A stretch of 64,000 nucleotides of DNA. It comes from Agathobaculum massiliense (GTDB taxonomy: Bacteria > Bacillota > Clostridia > Oscillospirales > Butyricicoccaceae). Below are positions 34,722 through 43,291 of the stretch, piece after piece. Position numbers and translations under genes: made by a program. Below the pieces are notes generated by a model. It was not told where the DNA came from, ran no database searches, and was given only the letters and a program-made list of their open reading frames with translations. Numbering within the stretch: the first letter of the stretch is position 1; each line of letters starts with the position of its first letter. The DNA lies in assembly GCF_900291975.1 (NCBI RefSeq), contig NZ_OMPN01000001.1, forward strand, positions 1,426,001 to 1,490,000, in the 5' to 3' direction.

Positions 34722-34766
34722 GGTATAAAATCTTTGTAAACCGGGACTTTACAGAGATTTTATACC
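34722..34766. promoter_or_regulatory. Inverted-repeat operator between two-component and redox operons
   Basis: Arms GGTATAAAATCTTTGTAAA (34722-34740) and TTTACAGAGATTTTATACC (34748-34766) match at 18 of 19 positions with a 7-base spacer. Outside the arms, TATGATAACACAG occurs twice (34707-34719, 34775-34787). The site is well placed for the response regulator to control both directions. Confidence 0.65.
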
Positions 34767-34838
34767 TCTTTTGCTATGATAACACAGGAAAAGGGGAATG
34801 CACAGCCCCCACACTATCATGGCAAAGGAGTTTTTTGA

Positions 34839-36029
34839 ATGGATAAGTGGAAAAAACGAGGAAGCATTGCCCTGACTGGCGCAATGTGCCTGCTGATGCT
34901 GGCCGGATGCTCTGGAGGAACTGACACTACGCCATCCCCGGAGGCTTCCGGCGAAATCACGCTGGGGGATGGCCCCATCAAGGTCAGCCGTCCGGAGAAA
35001 AAGCCGCTGCCCTGGCAGTCCGAGATCACCTACGAGTATCTGGGCCTGCGCTTTTCCATTGACCCCGGCTTTCAGAAGGGGATCGAAGATGGGACACTCT
35101 ACTTCCAGCGGGAGGCGCTGTACGATACCGAGGGGGCGGACCGGAGCGAGTGCTACTACGCATACCAGTACCTCCAGTATCTGCCCGAAGGCACCGAGGA
35201 TATGGAGTACGCAGTGGATTGGGACGCATGGCTGGCAACCACACAGCGGATCGGAACGGTGGGGGCATACCAGGCGGACTATCTGGAGGAGCACCCCATT
35301 GAGACCATTACCGGCTGCCCGGAAAACACGGAAGTGGGCCGGAGCGAAGATGGGAAGTGGGTTTACTATTTGAGTACAGATGCGGGGCAGCAGCTGGAGC
35401 TGGGTGAGCTTTGGCGCAAAACAAAGGTGGAACTGATCGACCGGGCCACCTATGAGGCCAACCCCGATATTCCCGGCTTCTATGATGTCTTTGACACAGC
35501 CCGCAACAATGACGCTGCCAGCTTTATCGGGGATTTCCATGCCCAGGATCTGGACGGGAACCCGGTGGATCTCTCCGTCTTTGCGGATTACCAACTCACG
35601 ATGGTCAATGTGATGACAACCTGGTGCTCCTCCTGTGTCGCGGAGATGCCGGATCTGGCGAAGCTCAGCGGCGAGGTGGAAAAGGACGGCGTACAGATCA
35701 TCACCATTGTGGCCGATACCATGTTTGACGGGGCGGTTGATGAGGAGAAGCTGGAACTCTCCAAACAGATCCGTTCCTCCAGTGGTGTGGAGTATCCCAT
35801 GCTGGTGCCGGACGAAGTGCTGCTGAGCGGCCGCCTCAAGGGGATCAACGCCTACCCTGAAACCTTCTTTGTGAATTCCGAAGGCAATATTGTTGGAAAC
35901 ACCTACTATGGCACCAAGAGCTTTGATGAATGGAATGGGATCATCGCACAGGAGCTTGCCGCTCTGAACAATGCCTCCACAGGAGGCGGCACAGTATCAA
36001 TGGGAGGTGGCACGGTTGGGATGTCGTAA
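34839..36029 (+). CDS. TlpA-like thioredoxin-fold lipoprotein
   Basis: A 396-residue protein. The signal peptide ends in a lipobox (LLMLAGC), so it is membrane-anchored outside the cell. The middle region (about 60-230) is of unknown fold. The C-terminal redoxin domain has the active-site motif TTWCSSCVAEMP, then INAYPETFFVNSEGNIV with the conserved cis-Pro. It probably exchanges disulfides with extracytoplasmic partners. First gene of the redox operon with the CXXC and ferredoxin membrane proteins; a glycine-rich tail ends the protein. Confidence 0.88.
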   Translation: MDKWKKRGSIALTGAMCLLMLAGCSGGTDTTPSPEASGEITLGDGPIKVSRPEKKPLPWQSEITYEYLGLRFSIDPGFQKGIEDGTLYFQREALYDTEGADRSECYYAYQYLQYLPEGTEDMEYAVDWDAWLATTQRIGTVGAYQADYLEEHPIETITGCPENTEVGRSEDGKWVYYLSTDAGQQLELGELWRKTKVELIDRATYEANPDIPGFYDVFDTARNNDAASFIGDFHAQDLDGNPVDLSVFADYQLTMVNVMTTWCSSCVAEMPDLAKLSGEVEKDGVQIITIVADTMFDGAVDEEKLELSKQIRSSSGVEYPMLVPDEVLLSGRLKGINAYPETFFVNSEGNIVGNTYYGTKSFDEWNGIIAQELAALNNASTGGGTVSMGGGTVGMS

Positions 36030-36162
36030 GCCCTGGCTGGCCCCCTGCGCCCTGCTGGTGCTCGGCGCGGCCTGCACCGGCTACGGCATTCTGCGGGGGG
36101 AACCAGCCATCGTCCTGCAAAAAGCGGTGAGTATCTGTATGGAGTGTATCGGAATTGGATAA
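36016..36162 (+). CDS. CD1871A-family CXXC membrane peptide
   Basis: A 48-residue protein. One membrane helix (APCALLVLGAACTGYGILRG) is followed by EPAIVLQKAVSICMECIGIG, the conserved CxxC-IGIG end of the CD1871A family. The TTG at 36016 is chosen because GGAGGT lies seven bases upstream. It overlaps the 3' end of the lipoprotein gene and the start of the ferredoxin gene, so all three are translationally coupled. A role as redox relay between the two neighbours is inferred. Confidence 0.8.
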   Translation: MGCRKPWLAPCALLVLGAACTGYGILRGEPAIVLQKAVSICMECIGIG

Positions 36163-37075
36163 GAAGTGGAGAAAAAAGCACCAGACCGGCATCCGGCACG
36201 GGATCCAGGCGCTTTGGGCGTTCCTGACCAACAGCTATCTGACAGGGTTTCGGAACGGCACGATCTATCAGGGGAATTTAAAGTACCTGTGCGTCCCCGG
36301 CCTGAACTGCTATTCCTGTCCGGGGGCGAGAGGGGCCTGTCCTATCGGCGCGCTCCAGGCCGTTATCGGAAGCTGGAAGTTCAAGGCGGCGTTCTACATC
36401 TCCGGCATCCTGATTTTTATCGGCGCGCTGGTGGGCCGCCTGGTCTGCGGATGGCTGTGCCCGTTTGGTCTGATCCAGGAGCTGCTGCACAAGATCCCTT
36501 TCGTGAAGAAGATCGGGACCTTCCCTGGGGACAAGCTCCTGCGGAAGCTGAAGTATGTGATCCTGCTGGTATTTGTAATCCTGCTCCCAATGTTCCTGGT
36601 GGACATCATCGGGCAGGGCTCCCCCTACTTCTGCAAGCTGATCTGTCCGGCCGGGACGCTGGAGGGCGGAATCCCGCTGGTGCTGCTGAATGAAGGAATG
36701 CGGGGAGCCATCGGGTGGCTGTACGCCTGGAAAAACCTGCTGCTGGTATTGACGGTTCTGGCCTGCATCATCATTTACCGCCCGTTCTGCAAATACATCT
36801 GCCCCCTGGGGGCCATCTATTCCTTTTTTAACAAGGTGTCCGTGTTCCGCTACCGGGTGGATGCGCATAAGTGCGTCCACTGCGGGAAATGCGCGAAAGC
36901 CTGTGAAATGCAGGTCGATCCGAGCAAAACCCCAAACCATGCGGAGTGTATCCGCTGCGGGAAGTGCCGCAGCATCTGTCCCACAGATGCAATACAGCTT
37001 ACGACCTGCTTTTATCAGAAGCACGATGATACAAACGCAGAAGAAACATATCAAGCAAAAGACAACTTGAAGTAA
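36155..37075 (+). CDS. 4Fe-4S membrane protein (NapH/YccM-like)
   Basis: A 306-residue protein. Several transmembrane helices alternate with cysteine motifs (CYSCPGARGACPIGA, CGWLCPFG, CPAGTLEGG, CKYICPLGA). Two C-terminal 4Fe-4S ferredoxin motifs follow (CVHCGKCAKACE, CIRCGKCRSICP). It should move electrons across the membrane, here plausibly to the CXXC peptide and the TlpA-like lipoprotein. TTG start at 36155 within the preceding gene's end, with GGAG upstream. Confidence 0.9.
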   Translation: MDKKWRKKHQTGIRHGIQALWAFLTNSYLTGFRNGTIYQGNLKYLCVPGLNCYSCPGARGACPIGALQAVIGSWKFKAAFYISGILIFIGALVGRLVCGWLCPFGLIQELLHKIPFVKKIGTFPGDKLLRKLKYVILLVFVILLPMFLVDIIGQGSPYFCKLICPAGTLEGGIPLVLLNEGMRGAIGWLYAWKNLLLVLTVLACIIIYRPFCKYICPLGAIYSFFNKVSVFRYRVDAHKCVHCGKCAKACEMQVDPSKTPNHAECIRCGKCRSICPTDAIQLTTCFYQKHDDTNAEETYQAKDNLK

Positions 37076-37083
37076 ATCTATAA

Positions 37084-37125
37084 GGACAAGAGTTATATTA
37101 TCGCTCTTGTCCTTTCTCTTTTTTT
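37084..37125. terminator. Convergent terminator
   Basis: Stem GGACAAGAG / CTCTTGTCC followed by TTTCTCTTTTTTT. It ends the redox operon and overlaps the 3' end of the leftward relaxase gene. Confidence 0.8.
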
Positions 37126-38795
37126 CTGTGTGAAATCTGTTGTTTATTCTGATCCTGCTGTACAAGGTTCCGCACGGCCTGTCGCTCTATATCCTCATGC
37201 AGCATCCGGGAAACCGCCTTTTTGCTGTCAAACATCAGAAGCGGGCTGTACTTCTCGTCGTAAACCTGCTGTGCCCGGTTCTCCGCTTCCTGTTCCTTGC
37301 TGGGGCGGATAGCTTGCCTTGCTTCATACAGCTGCACTGGGTCAAAGCCCTGAGCCTGCTCCCGAAGCCCTGCATACTCGTTCAGGGCAGCGTCCAGCTC
37401 TGCAGAATATTTCTGTTCCTGTTCTTCCAACCGTTTCAGACTCTGCTCCATAGCGGCAATGTCTTTAGGGAATTTATTGGCAGCATCTTCCTCAGAATAT
37501 GCCAGCGATGCCAGAAGCAGATTCTTTTCCGAACGCAGTTCCTCCAAATCCTCTGTCAGTGCCGCTATCTTAGCCGCCAGCTCCCGGTGCCGGAACACAT
37601 GGACAGCAGAAAGCGCCTTTTTCTCGGAGAGCAGACTGCGTCGCTCTTTCGTCTTATCCCGGATGTCCTTTGCTAACTGATTGTACTGTGTGAGGGCAGG
37701 ACGCAGCGTATTCAGCGAAGCGTTCAGGCGTTCCTTGCCCTTGCGGAGATACCCCAGCTGATAGCAGAACAGCAACAGATTTTTACGCAGATTCTCCATG
37801 GCCTCGGCAAGTGCCGGAAGGGTGTTTTTAACTGCCTGCGCCAGCTTTTTGACCTGTCCTCTCAGCTCCCGGAGCCGGGCATTGTCTGCCTTGATCTGCC
37901 GGTTCAGTTCGCACCGGTCAGAGATAATGCCCTTTTTCTCCATGGCTCTGGCAACCACACCTTCATGGACCGTAGGCCGCTCCAGCAGGCCACGCTCGGC
38001 ATGGCTGCGGTGGTCGATGCGTTCTTCGTGCCCAGTGCGCTCCAGATAGCAGTTTGCCACATCCGCCCATGCAGCCCGCCACAGGACAAGCTGATCGTCG
38101 CTGTTCCAGCGTTCCGTGATGGGATTCTGCCTGCCATATTTGGTGCTTTTGGGGTACTTGGACACCCGTTCATAGCCCTGTGCCTGTGCTGCGGAAGGGG
38201 CCATATACATCTTCTTTTTGCCCACCTTGTACTGATACTGCTTCTCCCATCCGTCGGCCTGTGCCTGTTTGAACTCAGCGGCAGTAAAGCCCCGTTCCTC
38301 GCCGCCTTTCACACAGAGATACTCTTTTTCGGTCTTGTACTGCCATTTTCCCTTTTCATCCAGCGGGCGCACCGTCAACAGGATATGGGCGTGGGGATTG
38401 TGTCCGGGAGGATATGGGTCGTGGATGGCAGCATCGGCGCACATTCCGTCTGCCACAAACTGCCCCTTGATGAAATCTTGCAGGAGCTGGATTTGTTCTT
38501 CCCGGCTCAGTTCTATGGGCAGCGCCGCCACAAATTCACGGGCAAGGCGGCTGTCCTTTGCGGTTTCGGTTTCCTCCACAGCGTTCCACAGGGTTTCCCG
38601 ATCCTGCCACTCTGCGGGGGCGGTGGCTGGCAGAAAAACCTGCCGCCACCCAAGGCCCTGTTTGCGTGTGTAGTCATACTGCACCCCGTCGTACTCATTG
38701 GGCATCCGGGAACAACTCAGATAGGCCGCAGCAGCCACGGCGGAGCGTCCGGCTCCACGGCTGACTATTTTGGCCTCCAAATGATAAATCGCCAT
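37098..38795 (-). CDS. mobA: MobA/MobL-family relaxase
   Basis: A 565-residue protein. The N-terminal relaxase domain starts MAIYHLEAKIVSRGAGRSAVA (the conserved tyrosine follows the initiator region) and contains the metal-binding HNPHAHILLTVR motif. The C-terminal half is a long coiled coil rich in Glu, Lys and Leu. It nicks the origin of transfer and leads the strand into a recipient using a helper conjugation system. The matching nic-like site is 390 bases upstream (39184-39195). It is intact. Confidence 0.92.
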   Translation of the reverse strand: MAIYHLEAKIVSRGAGRSAVAAAAYLSCSRMPNEYDGVQYDYTRKQGLGWRQVFLPATAPAEWQDRETLWNAVEETETAKDSRLAREFVAALPIELSREEQIQLLQDFIKGQFVADGMCADAAIHDPYPPGHNPHAHILLTVRPLDEKGKWQYKTEKEYLCVKGGEERGFTAAEFKQAQADGWEKQYQYKVGKKKMYMAPSAAQAQGYERVSKYPKSTKYGRQNPITERWNSDDQLVLWRAAWADVANCYLERTGHEERIDHRSHAERGLLERPTVHEGVVARAMEKKGIISDRCELNRQIKADNARLRELRGQVKKLAQAVKNTLPALAEAMENLRKNLLLFCYQLGYLRKGKERLNASLNTLRPALTQYNQLAKDIRDKTKERRSLLSEKKALSAVHVFRHRELAAKIAALTEDLEELRSEKNLLLASLAYSEEDAANKFPKDIAAMEQSLKRLEEQEQKYSAELDAALNEYAGLREQAQGFDPVQLYEARQAIRPSKEQEAENRAQQVYDEKYSPLLMFDSKKAVSRMLHEDIERQAVRNLVQQDQNKQQISHRKKEKGQER

Positions 38796-38799
38796 AAAT

Positions 38800-39235
38800 C
38801 ACCTTGTCCTTTCTGAAAGGGATGCCCCGAAACAGGGCACTCTTGTTTTCGCTCAGTACATCGTGAAATGCGACGTACCACCAGCAGGGGTGGAATGATT
38901 CGTTCCACCCCTGCATCTGTGTCAAGCTGCGGAACATATCCGAAGGATTTGTTCTGGGCAGAGTTGACGCAGGCAGACGGCGGGATGGGGTGGCAATATA
39001 CCACCCCATGAACAGGGGCTTCCAAAACGGAAACCCCTGCGCCGACTGCGTGGACAAGGCTGGCAGTTTGGCAGAAATGCAGCCTTGTCCAGCGGCTCCC
39101 GCAAGGAGCCGCAATCCCCCTCGGAGAGCGCACGTGCCCGACCAACGGGAGGGCTACCACCGCTTGCTTTATCAGGTGGTGAGTAAGTGCGCCCTTTCGG
39201 GAAAAAGAAAAAGCGACCGATAGCCGATCGCTCAT
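38800..39235. other. Origin-of-transfer region
   Basis: TAAGTGCGCCCT at 39184-39195 matches the nic core of RSF1010/pSK41-type (MobQ) origins. An ACCACC / GGTGGT inverted repeat (39156-39161, 39175-39180) lies just before it, as is usual. The rest holds further hairpins: GCAGGGGTGGAA and complement (38884-38914), ATGGGGTGG and complement (38985-39009), GCGGCTCC and complement (39092-39112). No credible gene is present despite open frames. Confidence 0.75.
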
Positions 39236-39240
39236 AAAAA

Positions 39241-39447
39241 TCATCGGATTGGTTTGAATACTTCGCATAAAAAATCCTCCAACTGTTCCAAAGTCATCTG
39301 TGTTGTCTGCGGTAATGCTTTCTCTAAAATCGCACCCTCCTGAATCAATCGCCGTGTCCGTGCTTTTCGCTCTTTCTGTCGGTCGCGCATCTGTGCTTCT
39401 TCCAATCGGTGCTTCGCCTGCAAAAGCTTCTTTTCATTTTCTGTCAT
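39241..39447 (-). CDS. DUF3847-like small mobilisation-associated protein
   Basis: A 68-residue, strongly helical and basic protein (MTENEKKLLQAKHRLEEAQ, RDRQKERKARTRRLIQEGA, then ILEKALPQTTQMTLEQLEDFL). It resembles DUF3847 proteins that sit beside MobA/MobL relaxases; two relatives occur at 56655 and 56020. It may assist relaxosome assembly. The start at 39447 follows AGGAAT. Confidence 0.7.
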   Translation of the reverse strand: MTENEKKLLQAKHRLEEAQMRDRQKERKARTRRLIQEGAILEKALPQTTQMTLEQLEDFLCEVFKPIR

Positions 39448-39667
39448 AAATTTTATTCCTTTCTGCCGTATCCGGCTGAAAACACAAAGAAGGCGGCTCA
39501 TGAGATTTTATGTAAGCGTCAAATAAAGCAACGGATTGTGGGTAGAGGTAGAGTGTGAGAAAATAAGGATAAAAGTTGCAGTGGATAGCATTAAGGGAAG
39601 TCAAACAAGAAAGAATTGAGTGGCGGCGAGCAAAAATTGCCCGCCGCCATTTCTGATTCAGATAGGA

Positions 39668-40021
39668 TTATAGATCAGGAGATTTTCGAGATTCATTGGT
39701 CAGGACAGCGCGGAAGATAAGTGCGAGGAATTCAACGGAACACAGACGGCTGTCAAGGTGCCTTTTCGCCAGGGATTCTAACAGTGGCCGATTGCGTTTC
39801 CAAGCAATCGCGGATGCAGTTCGGATATTCCGTTCCACCGCTTTCCAGTTCGTTCCGTATTTCTTGGCAACATCGGGATAAAGCCATTTTGTTACCAGCA
39901 GAAGTCTGTCCTGCTGCTCCATGCACAATGATACCGCATAGGTGGTATGGAAAAAACCTTTATAATGCGGGTATATTCCGAGTTGGCAGAGCAGATCACA
40001 AGTTACTTGAGAATCTGTCAT
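39668..40021 (-). CDS. Spo0A C-terminal-domain-like protein (IS66 passenger, copy B)
   Basis: 117 residues, identical to the copy A protein. It shows the Spo0A effector-domain pattern (LLLVTKWLYPDVAKKYGT, NWKAVERNIRTASAIAWKR) without a receiver domain. Last gene of the element. Confidence 0.8.
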   Translation of the reverse strand: MTDSQVTCDLLCQLGIYPHYKGFFHTTYAVSLCMEQQDRLLLVTKWLYPDVAKKYGTNWKAVERNIRTASAIAWKRNRPLLESLAKRHLDSRLCSVEFLALIFRAVLTNESRKSPDL

Positions 40022-40055
40022 GATACCATTTCCTCCTCATGTGATTTTGGTTCGT

Positions 40056-40319
40056 TCATAGCAATGCACGGTTTGCCTCTCGCTCATAGTAAAAATTATC
40101 GTGTTCTTCTGGCTGGTGCTGCATGAATGTTTCCATTGGGACATCCAGTGCAATCGCCAATTTATAAAGCAGTTCTGCGGACGGCTTGCGCTTTCTGCCT
40201 TTTTCAAGGGCACGGACATAACGGATGGAGGTACCCGCTCTGGCTGCCAATTCAGCCTGGGGTATACCCTGTTGTTCCCGTATTTCACGCAGCTTTGCTC
40301 CATCAAATCTTGCCAACAT
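40056..40319 (-). CDS. XRE-family regulator (IS66 passenger, intact copy)
   Basis: An 87-residue helix-turn-helix protein (MLARFDGAKLREIREQQGIP, AELAARAGTSIRYVRALEKG, SAELLYKLAIALDVPMETFM). The ATG at 40319 follows GGGAGGTGAGGAAA. This is the functional version of the gene broken at 19580 in copy A. It probably regulates element genes together with the Spo0A-like protein. Confidence 0.85.
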   Translation of the reverse strand: MLARFDGAKLREIREQQGIPQAELAARAGTSIRYVRALEKGRKRKPSAELLYKLAIALDVPMETFMQHQPEEHDNFYYEREANRALL

Positions 40320-40445
40320 TTTCCTCACCTCCCTTCATGCAAAGCATAAGGGATGGAAAGGATTACCTGTGAGGCTCTGTAGTTCCCCTTTGGTGGAAAA
40401 TGTCGAAAAAAATGGACCGGCCTTTCGGTCAGTCCGTTAAAAAAC

Positions 40446-42047
40446 CTATATTGTAGAGTCCTCCTGGCCCCTGCGATATTGCACCGGAACAAGATCCGGT
40501 GTCAGTTTTGTGGCCCACTCTCTGTCAGCCACGGCCATAGATGGCGCCCTGGACAGCACATAGACCAGATACCGGTATGGGTCAAGGTCGTTTTCCTTGG
40601 CCGTTTCAATCAGGCTGTAAACAATGGCGCTGCTCTGGGCCCCGCCTTCCGTATTTGCAAACAGCCAGTTCTTCCGCCCCATCACAAAGGGTTTCATACT
40701 CCGTTCTGCCCGGTTGTTGCTTATTTCCAGCCGCCCGTCCTCCAAAAAGCATTTCAGATATGGCCACTGCTCCCGCAGATAATACAGCGCCTTTCCCAAA
40801 GAGGACTTGGGCGGGGCGGTTTTTGTTTCCGCCCATGCCAACAAAGCGTCCATCATCGGTTTGGACCGGATCAGACGCTGTTTGTACCGTTCTTCCGGCG
40901 GCAAATCCGCCAGTTCCTTTTCAATGGCGAAGAGAACATTGCAGTATTGCAGTCCCTCCAACGCCGCGCAGCCAGTCTGCTGCTCTTTTGGCAAGGCGTT
41001 CACCGCTTCGTCAAACTTTCGCCGCAGATGCACCCAGCAGCCAACCACCCGGATGTTCTCCGGCAATCGGTGGTAGCCGGAATAACCATCAGCATGGAGC
41101 CAGCCCGTAAAGCCCTTGAGGAACGCCTCGGCATTCTCCGCCTTTCGGCTCTGCTGGTACTCATACAGGACAATGGGGTGCCCGGCGTCTCCGCCGGTCC
41201 GGTACAGCCACATATAGCACTTGCTCCTGGCCGTCCGCCCTTCCAGTTTCAGCACCTGCAGAGTCGTCTCATCCGCGTGGAGGACCTCTCGCTGAAGCAA
41301 CTGTTGGTGCATCTGGTCATAGATGGGCCGCAGCCAATCCTCCGCCACCCGCAGCACCCAGTTGCTCATCGTCTGCCGGGAGAGCATCACCCCAGCCCGA
41401 TTCCATTCCTGTTCCTGCCGGTACAGCGGAGCGTACATCACAAACTTTTGGACCATGATATGAGCCACAGCCTCTGGGGAGGCGTAGCTGCCTGAGATCA
41501 GGGGAGGCTCTTTTTCGGCTTTCAGGACAGGTGTTTCCGTCCCCGTCTGCTTGCAGTTCTGGCAGGCGTATGTAAAATAAACATCTTCCCGGATCTTCAC
41601 CTGGGCGGGAATCATCACCAGAGTACGGCGGATCTCGGTGCCAATCTCCGTCATGAGTGTACCGCATTCAGGACAGTTACGCTCAGACTTCGGGACACGG
41701 TGTTCTACCACCTCAACAGGAACATTGTCCGGCAGTACCTCCTCCACACGGGAAGACCGCTTCTGCCGTGTGTGGGCCGCCACCTTAGTTTCCTTTGAGG
41801 CGCTCCTTCTGGTGGACAGCCACGCTTCCGTTTCATCAAACATCAGGCTCAACTGGCCTGCCAGTTCTTCCTTCGTCTGCTCGGACGATGCCCCATAGAC
41901 TTTCTTTTTGGCAAGACGCATCTGCTCCATCAGCCAGTCCAGCTTCTGGTTCAGCTCGTCTCTTTCCGCCTTCAGAGACTCATATTCCGCACGGGAAATG
42001 GTCACCATTTCCGTGTTGCTTGTGATAATATTCACTTCATTTTTCAT
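40446..42047 (-). CDS. tnpC: IS66 transposase TnpC, copy B
   Basis: 533 residues, identical in sequence to copy A, with the full DDE core (LHADETTLQVL, LHADGYSGYHRL, ISNNRAERSMKPF). ATG at 42047; a TTG 18 bases upstream is less likely. Confidence 0.93.
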   Translation of the reverse strand: MKNEVNIITSNTEMVTISRAEYESLKAERDELNQKLDWLMEQMRLAKKKVYGASSEQTKEELAGQLSLMFDETEAWLSTRRSASKETKVAAHTRQKRSSRVEEVLPDNVPVEVVEHRVPKSERNCPECGTLMTEIGTEIRRTLVMIPAQVKIREDVYFTYACQNCKQTGTETPVLKAEKEPPLISGSYASPEAVAHIMVQKFVMYAPLYRQEQEWNRAGVMLSRQTMSNWVLRVAEDWLRPIYDQMHQQLLQREVLHADETTLQVLKLEGRTARSKCYMWLYRTGGDAGHPIVLYEYQQSRKAENAEAFLKGFTGWLHADGYSGYHRLPENIRVVGCWVHLRRKFDEAVNALPKEQQTGCAALEGLQYCNVLFAIEKELADLPPEERYKQRLIRSKPMMDALLAWAETKTAPPKSSLGKALYYLREQWPYLKCFLEDGRLEISNNRAERSMKPFVMGRKNWLFANTEGGAQSSAIVYSLIETAKENDLDPYRYLVYVLSRAPSMAVADREWATKLTPDLVPVQYRRGQEDSTI

Positions 42048-42127
42048 ATTCTTATTATAACACAAAACCCCTTAAAACACCAGCATTTCAAGGGATTTCG
42101 AGGAAAATAGCATCCGATTTTTCAACG

Positions 42128-42484
42128 TTATATCATACTCGGGCCAGTCACCGCTTTGTGCGCTTTGGGCTGTTCGATCTTTAACCCTTCCATAAGCCAG
42201 CGGTACTGCTGACCTGTCAACTGGCGCGCCTCATCTCCGTTCCGCGGCCACTGGAAGGCGCCTGCTTCTAACCGCTTATATACCAGAACAAATCCATCCC
42301 CCTCCCAATACAGCCCCTTGATCCGATCCCGCCGGTAACCGCAGAACAGGAACAGCGTATTGCTGAACGGGTCCAGATGGAACTGCCGCTGTACCAATGT
42401 CGCCAGGCCGTCGATCCCTTTCCGCAGATCTGTGTACCCACAGGCTATATACACTTTTTCCGCGCCGCGAAAATCATTCAGCAT
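42128..42484 (-). CDS. tnpB: IS66 accessory protein TnpB, copy B
   Basis: 118 residues, identical to copy A (YIACGYTDLRKGIDG, LFLFCGYRRDRIKGLYW). Overlaps tnpA by 11 bases. Confidence 0.93.
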   Translation of the reverse strand: MLNDFRGAEKVYIACGYTDLRKGIDGLATLVQRQFHLDPFSNTLFLFCGYRRDRIKGLYWEGDGFVLVYKRLEAGAFQWPRNGDEARQLTGQQYRWLMEGLKIEQPKAHKAVTGPSMI

Positions 42485-42875
42485 GGCACACCGATCGGCA
42501 GATCGCTTCTATCACCGGCAGCTCCACTCCCGCATAAATCTCAACTTCTATCCCTCGCCCCTTTACCACCACTGTTACTGCCGACTGTTTCCCCGCTGGA
42601 GCAGTCTGAAGAAGCTCCCTGTTCCACATCCCTTCCTTCCTCACTCTCAGCTCTACAAATTCAGCCGCCTTTTTTTCTGCCGGTACTCTTTCCACCTTTT
42701 TTATCCCGTGGCCACTTCGCTGCAATACTCTTTTCTCCCATCGGTAATACGTCTTTGTGCTGATGTCCCGTTCATCGCACCATCCCGTTACTGTTTGCCC
42801 GCTGCTCCGGCATTCCTGTACGAGCTCCGTCCATTGGGCCGCTTGCTGCTCCCGATGTCTTTCCCGAATTGTCAT
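42474..42875 (-). CDS. tnpA: IS66 accessory protein TnpA, copy B
   Basis: 133 residues, identical to copy A at the protein level; one synonymous difference is visible near the 3' end. HTH segment WTELVQECRSSGQTVTGWCD. Confidence 0.9.
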   Translation of the reverse strand: MTIRERHREQQAAQWTELVQECRSSGQTVTGWCDERDISTKTYYRWEKRVLQRSGHGIKKVERVPAEKKAAEFVELRVRKEGMWNRELLQTAPAGKQSAVTVVVKGRGIEVEIYAGVELPVIEAICRSVCHAE

Positions 42876-43023
42876 TTTTCCCAGCTCCTCTGCTTCCTTT
42901 GACTTCCCTTAATGCTATCCACTGCAACTTTTATCCTTATTTTCTCACACTCTACATCTACCCACAATCCGTTGCTTTATTTGACGCTTACTTGGCGACC
43001 TCTAATCCCGCCGGAAATCCGCA

Positions 43024-43235
43024 GTCAAGGCCCGCCCAGTCCGCAGACTGGGCGGCTCGCGTGCGATTGTGAAACAATCGCACGGCCTTGACGGCGGACA
43101 GAGGGCGGGATACCCTCCACGCATGGGATAACGCCCCGCCGCTGCGGATGGGGGGTTCAGGGGCTTGCCCCTGACAAAAGGCGTTTGTGTCACAAATGCC
43201 ATACTTGCTCGGACAGCGACGCCCTGCGGCGTCGC
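43024..43235. other. Array of perfect hairpins including a three-way junction
   Basis: An outer stem GTCAAGGCC (43024-43032) / GGCCTTGAC (43084-43092) encloses two perfect hairpins: CGCCCAGTC / GACTGGGCG (43033-43054) and GTGCGATTGT / ACAATCGCAC (43061-43083). Further right are TCAGGGGC / GCCCCTGA (43157-43174), a GCGTTTGTG / CACAAATGC near-palindrome (43181-43199) and GCGACGCC / GGCGTCGC (43216-43235). It sits next to the RepA gene, so a replication or transfer origin is likely. An open frame here is not credible. Confidence 0.55.
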
Positions 43236-43291
43236 CGTCTGGTTCGGCTGGCTTGATAGCTGTGCGGCATTTATACGGCTGTAAATCCGTT

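Larger units (their letters stand above)
39512..42991 (-). mobile_element. IS66-family element, copy B (inverted)
   Basis: 3480 bp, same terminal repeats and gene content as copy A but opposite orientation. The 8 bases outside each end (GATTTTAT and TTGGCGAC) do not match each other or the copy A flanks, so neither a clean target duplication nor a simple inversion between the copies is evident. It separates the DUF3847-like gene and oriT from the RepA gene. Confidence 0.93.

Noticed and set aside
38695-39268. Open frames in the origin-of-transfer region
   Set aside because: They cover the nic site and several hairpins, have poor starts and protein-unlike composition.
20387-39512. Simple inversion of the segment between the two IS66 copies as explanation of mismatched flanks
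   Set aside because: Exchanging and reverse-complementing the inner 8-bp flanks still does not create matching target duplications at either copy.
43002-43202. Leftward 66-codon frame in the hairpin array
   Set aside because: It runs through perfect palindromes, has no family resemblance and no good start; the DNA structure explains the region better.
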